A stretch of DNA of 64,000 nucleotides from Paenibacillaceae bacterium (GCA_004134985.1 REGQ01000003.1:81796-145795), one strand, 5' to 3'. Counted from the stretch's first letter, positions 10,096-19,255 are shown. Notes: generated by a model from the letters alone, not told the origin. Numbers and translations: made by a program.

Positions 10096-10180
10096 ACCCC
10101 ACGTTGTTTATTTTGGCATTATCTTCATCTTAACTTTCAACCTCGCTGCAGCCATCACCTCCCTACCAGGTTCAAACTGC

Positions 10181-11074
10181 TCATCCCTTAAGCGCCCCGA
10201 TCAGGACACCCTTCAAAAAGTACTTTTGCAGGAAAGGATAGATGACAATTACAGGGAGCGAGGAAACCACAATCAGTCCATACTTCATCATGTCTGCCAT
10301 ATACATCTGGCGAGACATGTTTTCCAGTTGATCTGAGGTCATACTTAACATATCATTCACTTGATTCAGAATCATAATTTCCCGCAGGATAAGCTGCAGC
10401 GGGTATAAATCGCGATTGGACAAATAGATCAAAGCGTTAAAAAATGAGTTCCAATGCGCGACACCGTAGAAGAGTCCCATAACAGCAATAATCGGCTTTG
10501 ACAGCGGCAATACGATACTCCAGAACATGCGCATGTTGGTGCAGCCATCGATTTGTGCCGAATCCTGCAGCTCAGACGGAATATTCATTTGGAAAAATGT
10601 GCGTGCAATGATGATATTCCAGATTCCAACCGCATTGGGCAGCATCATCGCCCATACTGTGTTGACTAGTCCTAATTGTTTCACTACCAGAAACGTCGGA
10701 ATAATTCCACCGCTGAAAAACATCGTCAATACGAACAGAAACATAAACGCATTTCTGCCGTACAGATCCTTGCGCGATAAGGCGTAAGCGCTCGTTAGTG
10801 TAAGCGAGAGATTAATAAGCGTGCCTACTACGGTATAGAAAATAGTATTGCGGTACCCGGTCCAGATTGGACCGAAGTCGAAGATTCTACGATAACCGTC
10901 GAGTGTTGCCCCTTTGGGCCACAGCCAGACCTCACCGTTATTAACAGCGGTGGGATCACTGATGGAGGCAATTAATACAAAAATCAACGGATAGAGTACA
11001 GCAAGCGTAATGGCTGCCAGCAGCACACTGTTGATGAAAATGAATACTTTATCTTTTCTGGATTCGTATAGCAT
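10181..11074 (-). CDS. Carbohydrate ABC importer permease, LplC/MalG-like
   Basis: A 297-residue inner-membrane permease with about six hydrophobic spans. The first starts at VFIFINSVLLAAITLAVLYP and the last is near SLPVIVIYPFLQKYF. The cytoplasmic coupling loop reads DSAQIDGCTNMRMFW, a degenerate EAA motif that would contact the ATPase. The ending FLKGVLIGALKG is typical of LplC/YtcP-type partners. GGGGAG sits 7 bases before the ATG. It is the second gene of a minus-strand operon, 12 bases after the LplB-like gene, and the damaged binding protein follows. No ATPase gene is nearby. Confidence 0.9.
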   Translation of the reverse strand: MLYESRKDKVFIFINSVLLAAITLAVLYPLIFVLIASISDPTAVNNGEVWLWPKGATLDGYRRIFDFGPIWTGYRNTIFYTVVGTLINLSLTLTSAYALSRKDLYGRNAFMFLFVLTMFFSGGIIPTFLVVKQLGLVNTVWAMMLPNAVGIWNIIIARTFFQMNIPSELQDSAQIDGCTNMRMFWSIVLPLSKPIIAVMGLFYGVAHWNSFFNALIYLSNRDLYPLQLILREIMILNQVNDMLSMTSDQLENMSRQMYMADMMKYGLIVVSSLPVIVIYPFLQKYFLKGVLIGALKG

Positions 11075-11086
11075 GATGACTCCCCT

Positions 11087-11980
11087 TTACCAAAGACTGG
11101 CCTGCTTCAAGGATTTCGCAATGCGATTGATCATAAAAAGCAGGACGAAATTGATGCAAGCATTAAACAGGCCGACTGCTGTCGCAAAACTGTATTGCGC
11201 CCCCTGTATACCACGACGATATACGTAAGTCTGAATGATATCCGATCCCTCCATGTTTAGCGGGTTTTGCATTAAATACACTTTCTCGAAGCCTACGCTC
11301 ATAATGCCGCCAACCTCAAGTATGAGCAGAATAACAATCGTGGGCAGGATACCTGGAATATTAATATGCCAAATTCGCTGCAGTCTTGTCGCGCCATCCA
11401 TGATGGCCGCTTCATGTGTCTGCGGATCTATGCCGGCCAACGCAGCAATATAAATGATTGAGCCCCAGCCGACGGTCTGCCAAATTCCCGAAAATACATA
11501 GATCGACTTGAACCATTCCGGTCTGGATAGAAAATCGACGGATTCGAAGCCCAGCGACTGAATGACATTGTTGACAATCCCGGTTTGAGGGGACAAGAAC
11601 AGAATGACAATCGAAACCAATACTACTGTCGAAATAAAATGCGGCGCATAGGTGACGGTTTGCACAAACTTTTTGAACTTTGAATTGCTTACTTCATTGA
11701 CCATAAGCGCCAAAACGATTGGGATCGGAAAAGCGACAATTAACGTGTAGAGACTAATCCCTATCGTGTTCTTGATCAGCGTCCAGAAATAAAAGGAATC
11801 AAAAAATTGAACAAAATGCTTAAGGCCCACCCAAGCGCTGCCTGTTATTCCAAGGCTCGGAATGAAATCCTTGAACGCAATCTGAAGTCCGTACATCGGC
11901 CAATAATAAAAGATAATGAAATATAGCGTTGTTGGCAATAGCAGCAGATACAGTTCATAGTTTTTTGTAATCGCATTCAT
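11087..11980 (-). CDS. Carbohydrate ABC importer permease, LplB/MalF-like
   Basis: Permease of about 297 residues with six predicted spans and the coupling motif EAAIMDGATRLQ. Its start MNAITKNYELYLLLLP and the FYYWPMYGLQIAFKDF segment match LplB-type permeases, which pair with LplC-type partners. The frame stays open far upstream to 12223, but that extension runs into the divergent kinase gene and reads as nonsense. The ATG at 11980 has AGG 5 bases before it; the ATG at 11995 has AAAGGGG very close and is the alternative. It is the first gene of the cluster A importer operon and is divergent from a YesM/YesN pair, its likely regulators. Confidence 0.88.
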   Translation of the reverse strand: MNAITKNYELYLLLLPTTLYFIIFYYWPMYGLQIAFKDFIPSLGITGSAWVGLKHFVQFFDSFYFWTLIKNTIGISLYTLIVAFPIPIVLALMVNEVSNSKFKKFVQTVTYAPHFISTVVLVSIVILFLSPQTGIVNNVIQSLGFESVDFLSRPEWFKSIYVFSGIWQTVGWGSIIYIAALAGIDPQTHEAAIMDGATRLQRIWHINIPGILPTIVILLILEVGGIMSVGFEKVYLMQNPLNMEGSDIIQTYVYRRGIQGAQYSFATAVGLFNACINFVLLFMINRIAKSLKQASLW

Positions 11981-12020
11981 TTTCACCTGCGGCATACCCC
12001 TTTCTCTGTGCTTAGCATCG

Positions 12021-12057
12021 GCGGTCCAAGTCATATGCCGGCAACGGTTTGGACCGC
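12021..12057. promoter_or_regulatory. Inverted repeat in the leader of the cluster A ABC operon
   Basis: GCGGTCCAA (12021-12029) and TTGGACCGC (12049-12057) are perfect 9-base arms around a 19-base centre. The element lies just upstream of the first permease gene, within its probable 5' leader. It could be an operator or an RNA hairpin; there is no T-run, so it does not look like a terminator. Confidence 0.5.
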
Positions 12058-12105
12058 TGATATTTATTTTACTTCTTGCATCGCAATGCAGGGTTTCAAA
12101 TTTTC

Positions 12106-12120
12106 GCAATATCATTCTAA
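12106..12120 (-). promoter_or_regulatory. Shared motif TTAGAATGATATTGC upstream of the ABC operon
   Basis: Read on the minus strand this 15-mer matches the copy at 17945-17959 upstream of the kinase/aldolase operon in 14 of 15 positions. Both copies face the minus strand and both lie upstream of a -10-like box (TAAAAT at 12066-12071 here). A binding site for the YesN-type regulator encoded next door is the simplest reading, but that is inferred. Confidence 0.45.
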
Positions 12121-12157
12121 TAATCATGACTGCCTCCTTGCACATTTTTGACGAGTA

Positions 12158-12186
12158 TTGACCATGCCGATCAATGTGGTTATTAT
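12158..12186 (+). promoter_or_regulatory. Promoter of the cluster A YesM/YesN operon
   Basis: TTGACC (12158-12163) and TATTAT (12181-12186) are separated by exactly 17 bases, close to the vegetative sigma-A consensus. Transcription would start near 12193, giving a leader of about 30 bases that contains the GGAGG used by the kinase gene. This supports a start at 12222 rather than further upstream. Confidence 0.6.
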
Positions 12187-12221
12187 TGTTTATATTCCTG
12201 TGGATGGAGGCGTTTACAATC

Positions 12222-14030
12222 ATGCGAACTATTATTCGTCATTACTGGATGTGCCTCCTCAACGTGGTTCGAAAGCAGTTTTACTTCTCCCGAAGTATTC
12301 AATCGAAAATTTTTCTCTCCTTCTCTGCCGTCGTCCTCTTTGCCATCGTTACGACGTCGTGGGTGCTGTATGCCAGCTTCTCGAGGACAATCGAGCACAA
12401 TGCCAAAACCTATGTCACCGATTCTGTCATCCATGCGAACGAGAACTTCGAACTGATATTCAGCGATGTGGAGAAGATCAGTACCGTCGTCATATTAAAC
12501 AAAGTGAATGTCATTGATTATATAAGCAGCAGCAGCAAGAGCTCTGTACCGTATGATAATTTCATCGAGCAGCAGGCTGCCGAACAGTTTTTATCGTCAC
12601 TGGCAGCCTACAAGCCGTACATTACCCGGGTTGCCATTGTCGGGCGCAACGGGCGCATTGCCCATGCAGGGGGTTCGATGCTGTTCAGTTCAATCGTTGA
12701 GGAGCCTTGGTTCGAGCAGGCTCTTGCTGCAGATAATGGGCAGCTTCTGATCGACGCACCCAGCACCGGGGAAATCTCCTACAGCCGTGTGATTCGTCAT
12801 AATAACCGGCCGATCGGCATCGTGCTGATCGAATTTAATAAGAGCTTCCTTCAATCACTCTTTAATATTAAGCCGACCGACAGCGGCTTGTTCTTCGTTA
12901 CCGATCCTATGGGCAACCGAATTCTGAATGCCGGCGGTATCGATGTGCCAGCTGTTTTCCTTGAGCAAGCTGCCGATCTTTCCCTGACATCGAATCGCGA
13001 TCCGACATTCCCGCAGTTGCTTTCAGCCGATAAGGTGTTGATCGAAGGCGTCAACTATTTGTATATTTCCTACCAGTCCTCCCTGACAAAGTGGCTTACG
13101 ATTGGCTTTATCCCTTACAACAAATTAATTAACGATGCGCTGGCGATCCTCAAGCGGATTATTCAATTCGGCATTTTCATATTTTGTGTGGTTCTGCTGA
13201 CTTCCCTGGCGCTTTCCAGGCAGATCACGAAAGGGTTGCAATATCTGACCCGGCTGATGGGCAAAGTCAGAGAGGGCAATCTGGAGGTGCGTCCCCGCGT
13301 GCGGAGCCGGGATGAGATCGGCGAATTGAGTGAAGGGTTTCATTCCATGATGTCCCGAATCGACAGCTTGATGGATGAAATCAAAGATCAGGAGAAACAA
13401 AAAAGAGAAGTTGAGATCGTCGCCCTGCAATCGCAGATCAGGCCCCATTTTATCTACAATACGCTGGATACCGTTAAGAGTCTGGCTCGTCTGCAAAATG
13501 TTCGAAATATCGAAGAACTGCTTGGGGCCTTTATTGAATTGCTGCGTCTGACGCTGGGCGACACCCGTGAATTTATTACGATCAAAGAAGAGATTGAGCA
13601 CCTGGAGCGATATATTCTCATCCAGAGATACAAGTATCTGGACCGCTTTATCGTTCAATATCAGGTGGAGGAAGGAGTGCTCGACTGCTTGACAACAAAG
13701 CTCATCTTGCAGCCCCTAGTGGAGAATGCCATTGCCCATGCGTTCGTTGATGTGCACAAAGACCTGCTGATCACCGTCAAGATTTATGCTGACAATAACC
13801 GCATTAAATTCGAAGTAACGGATAATGGCATAGGAATGACAGCCGATCAGATTCAGCAGATTTTGAATAACAAAGATTGCAACCTCCACAGGGGAGGAAT
13901 CGGCCTGCGGAATGTCGATGAGCGCATCAAGAAATTGTTCGAACAGCCGGATGGAATTCATATCGTAAGCGAGCCCGGGATGTATACCTCCGTCGAATTC
14001 ACGATTCCGAGAATGGAAGGAAGGGTTTGA
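12222..14030 (+). CDS. Sensor histidine kinase, YesM family (cluster A)
   Basis: Membrane kinase of about 602 residues. A transmembrane helix near residues 26-48 is followed by an extracytoplasmic sensor region of about 260 residues. A second helix lies near 311-331, then a HAMP linker (LMGKVREGNLEVRPRVRSRD). The His_kinase core carries the phospho-acceptor in QSQIRPHFIYNTLD (His near residue 409). The ATPase has an N-box LVENAIAHAF and a G-box DNGIGM. It should phosphorylate the response regulator whose ATG follows its stop directly. The ATG at 12222 is chosen because GGAGG lies 11 bases upstream; in-frame alternatives at 12174 and 12204 lie inside the promoter or the SD. It probably senses the sugar imported by the divergent ABC operon. 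Confidence 0.9.
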   Translation: MRTIIRHYWMCLLNVVRKQFYFSRSIQSKIFLSFSAVVLFAIVTTSWVLYASFSRTIEHNAKTYVTDSVIHANENFELIFSDVEKISTVVILNKVNVIDYISSSSKSSVPYDNFIEQQAAEQFLSSLAAYKPYITRVAIVGRNGRIAHAGGSMLFSSIVEEPWFEQALAADNGQLLIDAPSTGEISYSRVIRHNNRPIGIVLIEFNKSFLQSLFNIKPTDSGLFFVTDPMGNRILNAGGIDVPAVFLEQAADLSLTSNRDPTFPQLLSADKVLIEGVNYLYISYQSSLTKWLTIGFIPYNKLINDALAILKRIIQFGIFIFCVVLLTSLALSRQITKGLQYLTRLMGKVREGNLEVRPRVRSRDEIGELSEGFHSMMSRIDSLMDEIKDQEKQKREVEIVALQSQIRPHFIYNTLDTVKSLARLQNVRNIEELLGAFIELLRLTLGDTREFITIKEEIEHLERYILIQRYKYLDRFIVQYQVEEGVLDCLTTKLILQPLVENAIAHAFVDVHKDLLITVKIYADNNRIKFEVTDNGIGMTADQIQQILNNKDCNLHRGGIGLRNVDERIKKLFEQPDGIHIVSEPGMYTSVEFTIPRMEGRV

Positions 14031-15620
14031 ATGTACACAAAAGTTATGATCTGTGATGATGAGCTGCTTGCCCGGAATAAAATAAGATCATTGCTTGATT
14101 GGGAAAAGTACGGCTATTACATTTGTGCGGAAGCGGACAATGGAGAGCATGCTATCAGCCTGATCCGAGAAACGCGTCCGCATATCTTGTTAACGGATAT
14201 CGATATGCCAATTCTGGATGGCGTCTCGTTATGCAGATATTTGAATGAACATCACAGTGACATCAAGCTGATCGTGTTAAGCAACTATGATCATTTCGAC
14301 TATGTGCATGATACGATGCAGAACGGGGCTGTTGAATATTTGCTCAAGCATCGTGTTAACAAAGAGCTGCTGCTGGACGTTCTTCATAAAGCACAAGCCA
14401 GGCCGGTCGACTACGCTGCCCGCTCCTTCCTATCGCAATCGGCAGCGGAAACGTTGAAGTCGCATATCGAGGCCGACATGTTCGCCAAGCTGATCGAATC
14501 AGACATGCCGGAGCAGTTGAAGCCGTTCAGTACGAACACCTGCGTTGTGTGCGTCCAACTGCTGCAGGATGTTCAATTGCAGGATGAGCGGGCGTTCGAC
14601 CATAACGAGGTGCTGGTTCATTCCATGGTCGCGCTCTGCCAGCAAATCATCGGCAACACCCGCAGCAGCATTACGCTTCATGAGGGAGACGGCCTGTTTC
14701 TTATCCTGCTGGCTTATCCCGAGCTTAGAAGCGAAGTTTCGATGCTGCAATCCGTGCAAGCCTATATGGACAAACTTAAGAAAACGATCTGGATCGTATA
14801 TCGCATGGCGATCGAGACAGGGCATAGTTCAGTCTGCCACCACATTCAAGAGCTTGGAAACTATATTGAGCACGCTCATCGGGAGTTGGCAAGCAAACTG
14901 CGGACCAAAGGCAACCTCCCCGAATCCGACATTGAACTGCCGCCGGGGCAGAATAACGCCGATGTAGGTCTGACCATTCAACAGGAAAAGGAATTGCTTA
15001 ATGCTATCGTCGCTTATAATAAGCCTCATATTAAGACGATTTTAGGCGAGGTCTTCGATTCCTTCCAGCAGCGAAAAAAGGAGTACTCCCAGATGATCCT
15101 GCTGGTGGAAGAATTGATCAACTATGCCCATCGAATCGGGAGGAAAAGCACGGTGGATGTAAAGTGGATTTCCGAAGAAATTAGAGAAAATCGGCCAAAA
15201 ATCAGTCAATGGACCGAAGTCAGACAGTGGGTTGCCGGAATTTACATTCGGCTGGTGGACGAAATCAATGCATCGCAGAGCCATCCCTCTTACTCCAAAT
15301 ATGTGGAAAAAGCGATGAAACTCGTCCGCACCAAATACTATGAGGGCGTGTCGCTGGAGCAAGCCGCCGATGCCATTGGTATTACGCCTTCCTATCTTAG
15401 CAAGTTGTTTAAGGAGGAAACAGGGAAGAGTTACACAGAGACGGTGAATCATTATCGAATCGAATTAAGCAAACAGTATATCCAGAATGGGAAGGCAAAT
15501 ATTAAGGAAATCTATTCCATCGTCGGCTTCAATAACTATCCCTATTTTTTCAAAGTGTTCAAAGATATCGTTGGAGAAACACCCCAAGCTTATGCCAGAA
15601 GAAACAACAACAAGCAATAG
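14031..15620 (+). CDS. Response regulator with AraC-type DNA-binding domain, YesN family (cluster A)
   Basis: 529 residues. Receiver domain at 1-120 with acidic pocket (ICDDE), phospho-acceptor Asp56 in LLTDIDMP and the conserved Lys near LLKHRV. A variable middle part of about 280 residues follows, then two AraC helix-turn-helix units at about 425-525 (SLEQAADAIGITPSYLSKLF and IKEIYSIVGFNNYPYFFKVF). It starts one base after the kinase stop, with GGAAGG upstream, so the two are translated together. The likely targets are the divergent ABC operon and perhaps the kinase/aldolase operon, which share a 15-base upstream motif. Confidence 0.92.
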   Translation: MYTKVMICDDELLARNKIRSLLDWEKYGYYICAEADNGEHAISLIRETRPHILLTDIDMPILDGVSLCRYLNEHHSDIKLIVLSNYDHFDYVHDTMQNGAVEYLLKHRVNKELLLDVLHKAQARPVDYAARSFLSQSAAETLKSHIEADMFAKLIESDMPEQLKPFSTNTCVVCVQLLQDVQLQDERAFDHNEVLVHSMVALCQQIIGNTRSSITLHEGDGLFLILLAYPELRSEVSMLQSVQAYMDKLKKTIWIVYRMAIETGHSSVCHHIQELGNYIEHAHRELASKLRTKGNLPESDIELPPGQNNADVGLTIQQEKELLNAIVAYNKPHIKTILGEVFDSFQQRKKEYSQMILLVEELINYAHRIGRKSTVDVKWISEEIRENRPKISQWTEVRQWVAGIYIRLVDEINASQSHPSYSKYVEKAMKLVRTKYYEGVSLEQAADAIGITPSYLSKLFKEETGKSYTETVNHYRIELSKQYIQNGKANIKEIYSIVGFNNYPYFFKVFKDIVGETPQAYARRNNNKQ

Positions 15621-15657
15621 AAGCCGTCCAGAGCGAGCCGGAACTTCTATTGCTTGT
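15610..15657. terminator. Long hairpin between convergent genes, overlapping the regulator stop codon
   Basis: The 14-base arms at 15610-15623 and 15644-15657 (ACAAGCAATAGAAG and its complement) match perfectly around a 20-base loop that can pair further (CCG/CGG). The left arm contains the TAG stop of the response regulator at 15618-15620. No T-run follows on either strand, so it may work with Rho or protect the mRNA ends of the convergent transcripts. Confidence 0.5.
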
Positions 15658-15689
15658 GCTTGGTGTGCTTGTGGCAGTTGGCCGGCTTG

Positions 15690-16457
15690 CTAGGACATCT
15701 TCATCCCCTGTATACGCATCACACCGCTGCTGGCTTCCGTCATCAGCATGCGTACATCGCTGCTCCAGCTCATCAATTGCATACCGTAATCCATCCCTCG
15801 CTGCAGCAGACCCATATCGGAAGAAATAATGCCGGACAGCTTGTTGTGCCGGCTGGCCGCAGCGGTAATTGCCTTCATCGCCTGATCAAGCAAATCGGCG
15901 GCGGCTTGGTCTGCAACCGGCATATCCTCCATCAAATCGTTAGGTCCCAATATCATGCCATCCACGCCAGTCACGGGGAAGATGTCATCCAGCCGCTCCA
16001 GCCCCCGCATGGTTTCGATCTGCCCCAGAATGATCGTCTCCTGGTTGGCCCGCCTCATATAAGCCTGGGGATCTGGAACGATGTACTCGGCATGCACCCT
16101 GTTCAGGGCAACCCCCCGCTTGCCTAGCGGGCGGTACTTCGCATGCTCTACAGTCTGCTGCAAAACAAGCGGATCGGACACCATCGGCACAAGCAGACCG
16201 CTCGCACCCATATCCATATATTTCAGGATGGTCGTACGGGTCGTATCGGGAATTCTTACGATAACAGGCAGACCAATCCCTTTGCTTACCGCGATCATAT
16301 GCGCCACGGATTCATAGTTGAAATACCCATGCTCACAATCGACGATGAAGTAATCAAAACCGCTCGCCTTCAACATCCGCGGGACATTCGGGGATAGAAA
16401 TTCCACCAGCATCGTGCCGGTTAGTCGTGTTCTGGACTGTGCCAGTTCCTTCAACAT
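15690..16457 (-). CDS. HpcH/HpaI family aldolase (2-keto-3-deoxy acid type)
   Basis: A cytoplasmic TIM-barrel class II aldolase of about 255 residues. Family hallmarks are GTMLVEFLSPNVPRML, FDYFIVDCEHG, IVRIPDTTRTTILKYMDMGA and GLLVPMVSD. The metal-binding residues sit in GQIETMRG (Glu) and LGPNDL (Asp). Relatives cleave 2-keto-3-deoxy sugar acids or 4-hydroxy-2-ketoheptanedioate into pyruvate and an aldehyde; the substrate here is unknown. The ATG at 16457 is preferred because AAGGAG lies 7 bases upstream; a longer frame to 16514 would overlap the kinase gene. It follows the FGGY kinase gene by 11 bases, so the pair probably carries out phosphorylation and carbon-carbon cleavage in one pathway. 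Confidence 0.88.
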   Translation of the reverse strand: MLKELAQSRTRLTGTMLVEFLSPNVPRMLKASGFDYFIVDCEHGYFNYESVAHMIAVSKGIGLPVIVRIPDTTRTTILKYMDMGASGLLVPMVSDPLVLQQTVEHAKYRPLGKRGVALNRVHAEYIVPDPQAYMRRANQETIILGQIETMRGLERLDDIFPVTGVDGMILGPNDLMEDMPVADQAAADLLDQAMKAITAAASRHNKLSGIISSDMGLLQRGMDYGMQLMSWSSDVRMLMTEASSGVMRIQGMKMS

Positions 16458-16468
16458 CTGCTCACTCC

Positions 16469-17869
16469 TTATCTGGATAAGATTAGCGTACGGGTCTGCT
16501 CCACATTCGCGCATTTCCCTTCATAAATAAGTGCCAGTCTGAGCAGCCCCAGAAAAACCTCGTTTTCCAAAGGCGCAGGCACAATCTCCATGGACAATTG
16601 ACGTTCGATTTCACGGCGCAAATAGCCGTTTTTCATTAACACTCCGCCTGTCCCTATAATTCGTCGAACGTCCCTTCCACCTGCCAAATGCTTGAATTGC
16701 TCGCTATAGGTAAGCGCGATTTCGTTCATTGCCGAGGCTAGTATGCTGCCCGCAGATAAATTGGCGCCATGAATATTCCAGATCGCCCCGGGGTTGGTCC
16801 CGGTCTGCGGACCCCAGTATCCCACTTCGCTGCGCAAGCCATCCGTTCCAGTGCGCTCTGCTTCCCGCAGCAGGTGCTCCCACAGCTCATCTGCGGGCCG
16901 TTCCCGTTGAAATACTGAATGGCCTACACTGCGGATAAAATCTACCAGAACAGCCAGGTTGCGACCGCCGGGGAGCTTGGTAATGGTTGCAAGATAACGT
17001 TCCTCGAAATAAGGCCTCGTTTCCCATGCTCCTGGCTGAAGCGACGGGGTCGCCTGCGACAGCCAGCCTGCCGTTCCGATATTCATAACAACTTCCTCTT
17101 CGGGGTGTGCCAGACTTCCCAGAAAAGCTGCCTGATGATCTCCAATATCGGGGAACACTGGAATGATTCCGAATTTACTATGAAATTCACCTACAGCGTC
17201 ATAGCCGGATTCAATACGCGGCAGCGCGATGCCCTGACAGCCAACCGCATTCAGTATCGATTGATCCCAACACCGCCCAGCCAGATCAGCGAGCCCAGTC
17301 GGAACAGCGTTCGTCAGATGGCATACGTGCTGCCCGGTCAGCCTGAGAATCACATATCCGCCGAGTGTGCACAGTTGAAGCCCGCGGTATGTCCTTCCAA
17401 TCACAGCGTCGATGTCGCCATAATTCAGCATATGATACAGGCTCACTGCGGCTATGCCAGGCTTCTGCCAAAGCCCGGTTCTCAGCCACGCCTCGTCTCC
17501 TATCCGGCCCATCAATTCTGTCATCACATTGATCCCAGGTGCGGCTGCCGGCTCCAGTCCCCGTTCGTCCTGCCAATTAATGTAAGAGGTGACCGCCTGG
17601 CCAAGCTCATCAGCCAGCACAAACCCATGCATCTGGGTAGTGATCCAGATACCTTGGCATTCTCCAACACAACTCTCCAACTGCTCATCCAGCATAGCTG
17701 CAATGCGTCTGTACAGGAGCTCCATATCCCATTCTTTGCGCAGAGGATGAACGCCTGCTAACGGCTCGGGCATCGGGGCTGTACGTATATGCGTGACAGA
17801 TAACTCTTGCACATTCAAGTTTGCGAGCTTTATATACGAACTTCCTACATCCAAAGCAATATAACTCAT
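16469..17869 (-). CDS. FGGY-family carbohydrate kinase
   Basis: 466 residues with the actin-like ATPase fold of the FGGY family. The N-terminal phosphate loop is ALDVGSSYIKLANLN, the substrate region ITTQMHGFVLADELG plus YINWQDERG, and the C-terminal nucleotide region IIGTGGVLMKNGYLRREIE. It would phosphorylate a sugar or sugar alcohol with ATP. The sequence resembles sedoheptulokinase/XylB-like members more than glycerol kinase, but the substrate cannot be named. It is the first gene of a minus-strand operon with the HpcH aldolase. A TATAAT box at 17915-17920 and the shared 15-base motif lie upstream. Confidence 0.87.
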   Translation of the reverse strand: MSYIALDVGSSYIKLANLNVQELSVTHIRTAPMPEPLAGVHPLRKEWDMELLYRRIAAMLDEQLESCVGECQGIWITTQMHGFVLADELGQAVTSYINWQDERGLEPAAAPGINVMTELMGRIGDEAWLRTGLWQKPGIAAVSLYHMLNYGDIDAVIGRTYRGLQLCTLGGYVILRLTGQHVCHLTNAVPTGLADLAGRCWDQSILNAVGCQGIALPRIESGYDAVGEFHSKFGIIPVFPDIGDHQAAFLGSLAHPEEEVVMNIGTAGWLSQATPSLQPGAWETRPYFEERYLATITKLPGGRNLAVLVDFIRSVGHSVFQRERPADELWEHLLREAERTGTDGLRSEVGYWGPQTGTNPGAIWNIHGANLSAGSILASAMNEIALTYSEQFKHLAGGRDVRRIIGTGGVLMKNGYLRREIERQLSMEIVPAPLENEVFLGLLRLALIYEGKCANVEQTRTLILSR

Positions 17870-17914
17870 CAGGCCTTCTCCTCATTTAACGGACTAATAG
17901 GTGCATTATACCCG

Positions 17915-17959
17915 CCTTTTCGACACTGAACGCTCTGTATATTTGCGATATCATTCTAA
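17915..17959 (-). promoter_or_regulatory. Promoter region and shared motif of the kinase/aldolase operon
   Basis: On the minus strand TATAAT occupies 17915-17920, about 46 bases before the kinase ATG. Its -35 box is poor. Immediately upstream, at 17945-17959, lies TTAGAATGATATCGC, nearly identical to the motif at 12106-12120. A weak -35 with an upstream conserved site suggests an activator-dependent promoter. Confidence 0.45.
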
Positions 17960-18085
17960 ATTTTTGTATTCCTGATACTGGTCACAAAGAATGCAACGAC
18001 AAAGAAGCCGCAGGATATAACCCACGGCCCATTCTTGTATGATTTGCGAAGTTGCGAAGCTGCATCCTTCAAGCGCGTTGATGAA

Positions 18086-19129
18086 TCAAGGCTTCCAAAC
18101 ACCAATCGTACTTCCCGTATAAAAAGAACCTCTGAGCCGTACCTGCTCCCATGGCAGCAGCGGGTTCGCAATTCTGCGCAGCATGAGCTCCGCAGCCCGT
18201 TCGCCCGCTTCCCGGATCAGCAGGAGCGGCCGCGACAACTCGGGATCATACGGCACTTCCTCGTTCTCCATACCAATTAATGAGAAGTCCTCGGGGATGC
18301 TCATGTTTAGCGCGCCGGCTGCAGCATAGACCCGCTCTGCCACACCCGGGATCCCGCTGATCACCGCCGTATATTGTCCTGAGCTCAACTTCTCCTGCAG
18401 ACATTCCATCCAAAACGCTTTATCGGAAGCAGGGCTGGTTACATGCTCGCCGGAATCGGCCAAATTCGCAAGACCCAGCCGCTCGGCTGCGGCTGCGAAA
18501 GCTTGCCACCTTAGTCGGAAACCACGCTGCGGTTCAATATCTGCGACATACAATATACGCCGATGTCCCACCCGATACAGCATCTCCATCGATTGCTGAA
18601 CCGCATATTCCACATCCCAAATGACACTGTCCACCTCAGCCAATTCGGGAGGATAATTAATCAGCACTTTCGGAAGCGGCAGCTTCAGCAGCTTCGCCTC
18701 CATCCACCCCGGAATGGCTGCGGTCAGAAACAAGCCGTCCGCGTACAGCAATTCGTTCCTATCCAGCCACTCGTCGAATTCCTTCTCCCCGGATAACTCG
18801 GCAGGCACAATGAGAGGGTATAACGAATGTCCCAGCTCCTTTAAACGAAACTGTACTCCTTCCAGCTGCAGTTGGTGAAAAGCAGCGTCGCCGATTATAA
18901 TCATGGCAAATCGCCGGGGTTTGGCATACGCCCATGGAATTCTTTCCGCAGACCTTCCCGCCTCCTGCTCTTTCGTCTGGTAGCCCAGCGCGCGCGCCAG
19001 GTCTGAGACCTTCTTGCGCGTCGTCTCCGACATGCCCGGCAGCCCGCGCAACGCTTTGGATACCGTATGAATCGTCAAGCCTAATTCATCGGCGATTGTT
19101 TGTAAGGTCACCGTTTTTTTTCGAGGCAT
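18086..19129 (-). CDS. LacI-family transcriptional regulator
   Basis: 347 residues. The N-terminal helix-turn-helix is VTLQTIADELGLTIHTVSKAL followed by the hinge-type segment (SETTRKKVSDLARALGYQ). The rest is a periplasmic-binding-protein-like sensor with strands such as FAMIIIGDAAFHQLQLEGV, RRILYVADIE and AVISGIPGVAERVYAAAGAL, ending in the usual dimer core (FSLIGMENEE). It binds DNA as a dimer and answers to a sugar. It lies between the kinase/aldolase operon and the divergent FAD oxidoreductase, so either may be its target. No clear LacI-type palindrome was found in either upstream region. Confidence 0.9.
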   Translation of the reverse strand: MPRKKTVTLQTIADELGLTIHTVSKALRGLPGMSETTRKKVSDLARALGYQTKEQEAGRSAERIPWAYAKPRRFAMIIIGDAAFHQLQLEGVQFRLKELGHSLYPLIVPAELSGEKEFDEWLDRNELLYADGLFLTAAIPGWMEAKLLKLPLPKVLINYPPELAEVDSVIWDVEYAVQQSMEMLYRVGHRRILYVADIEPQRGFRLRWQAFAAAAERLGLANLADSGEHVTSPASDKAFWMECLQEKLSSGQYTAVISGIPGVAERVYAAAGALNMSIPEDFSLIGMENEEVPYDPELSRPLLLIREAGERAAELMLRRIANPLLPWEQVRLRGSFYTGSTIGVWKP

Positions 19130-19255
19130 GTCACTTCTCCCCTCAGCCCGCCATCTGCTTTAATTGTAACAAAAATGAAACTATATACTACCCTTTTTCT
19201 TCCCTATAATGAGGGCGAACAATAAAGATGTCAGCCAACATGGAGGAATCAAAGC

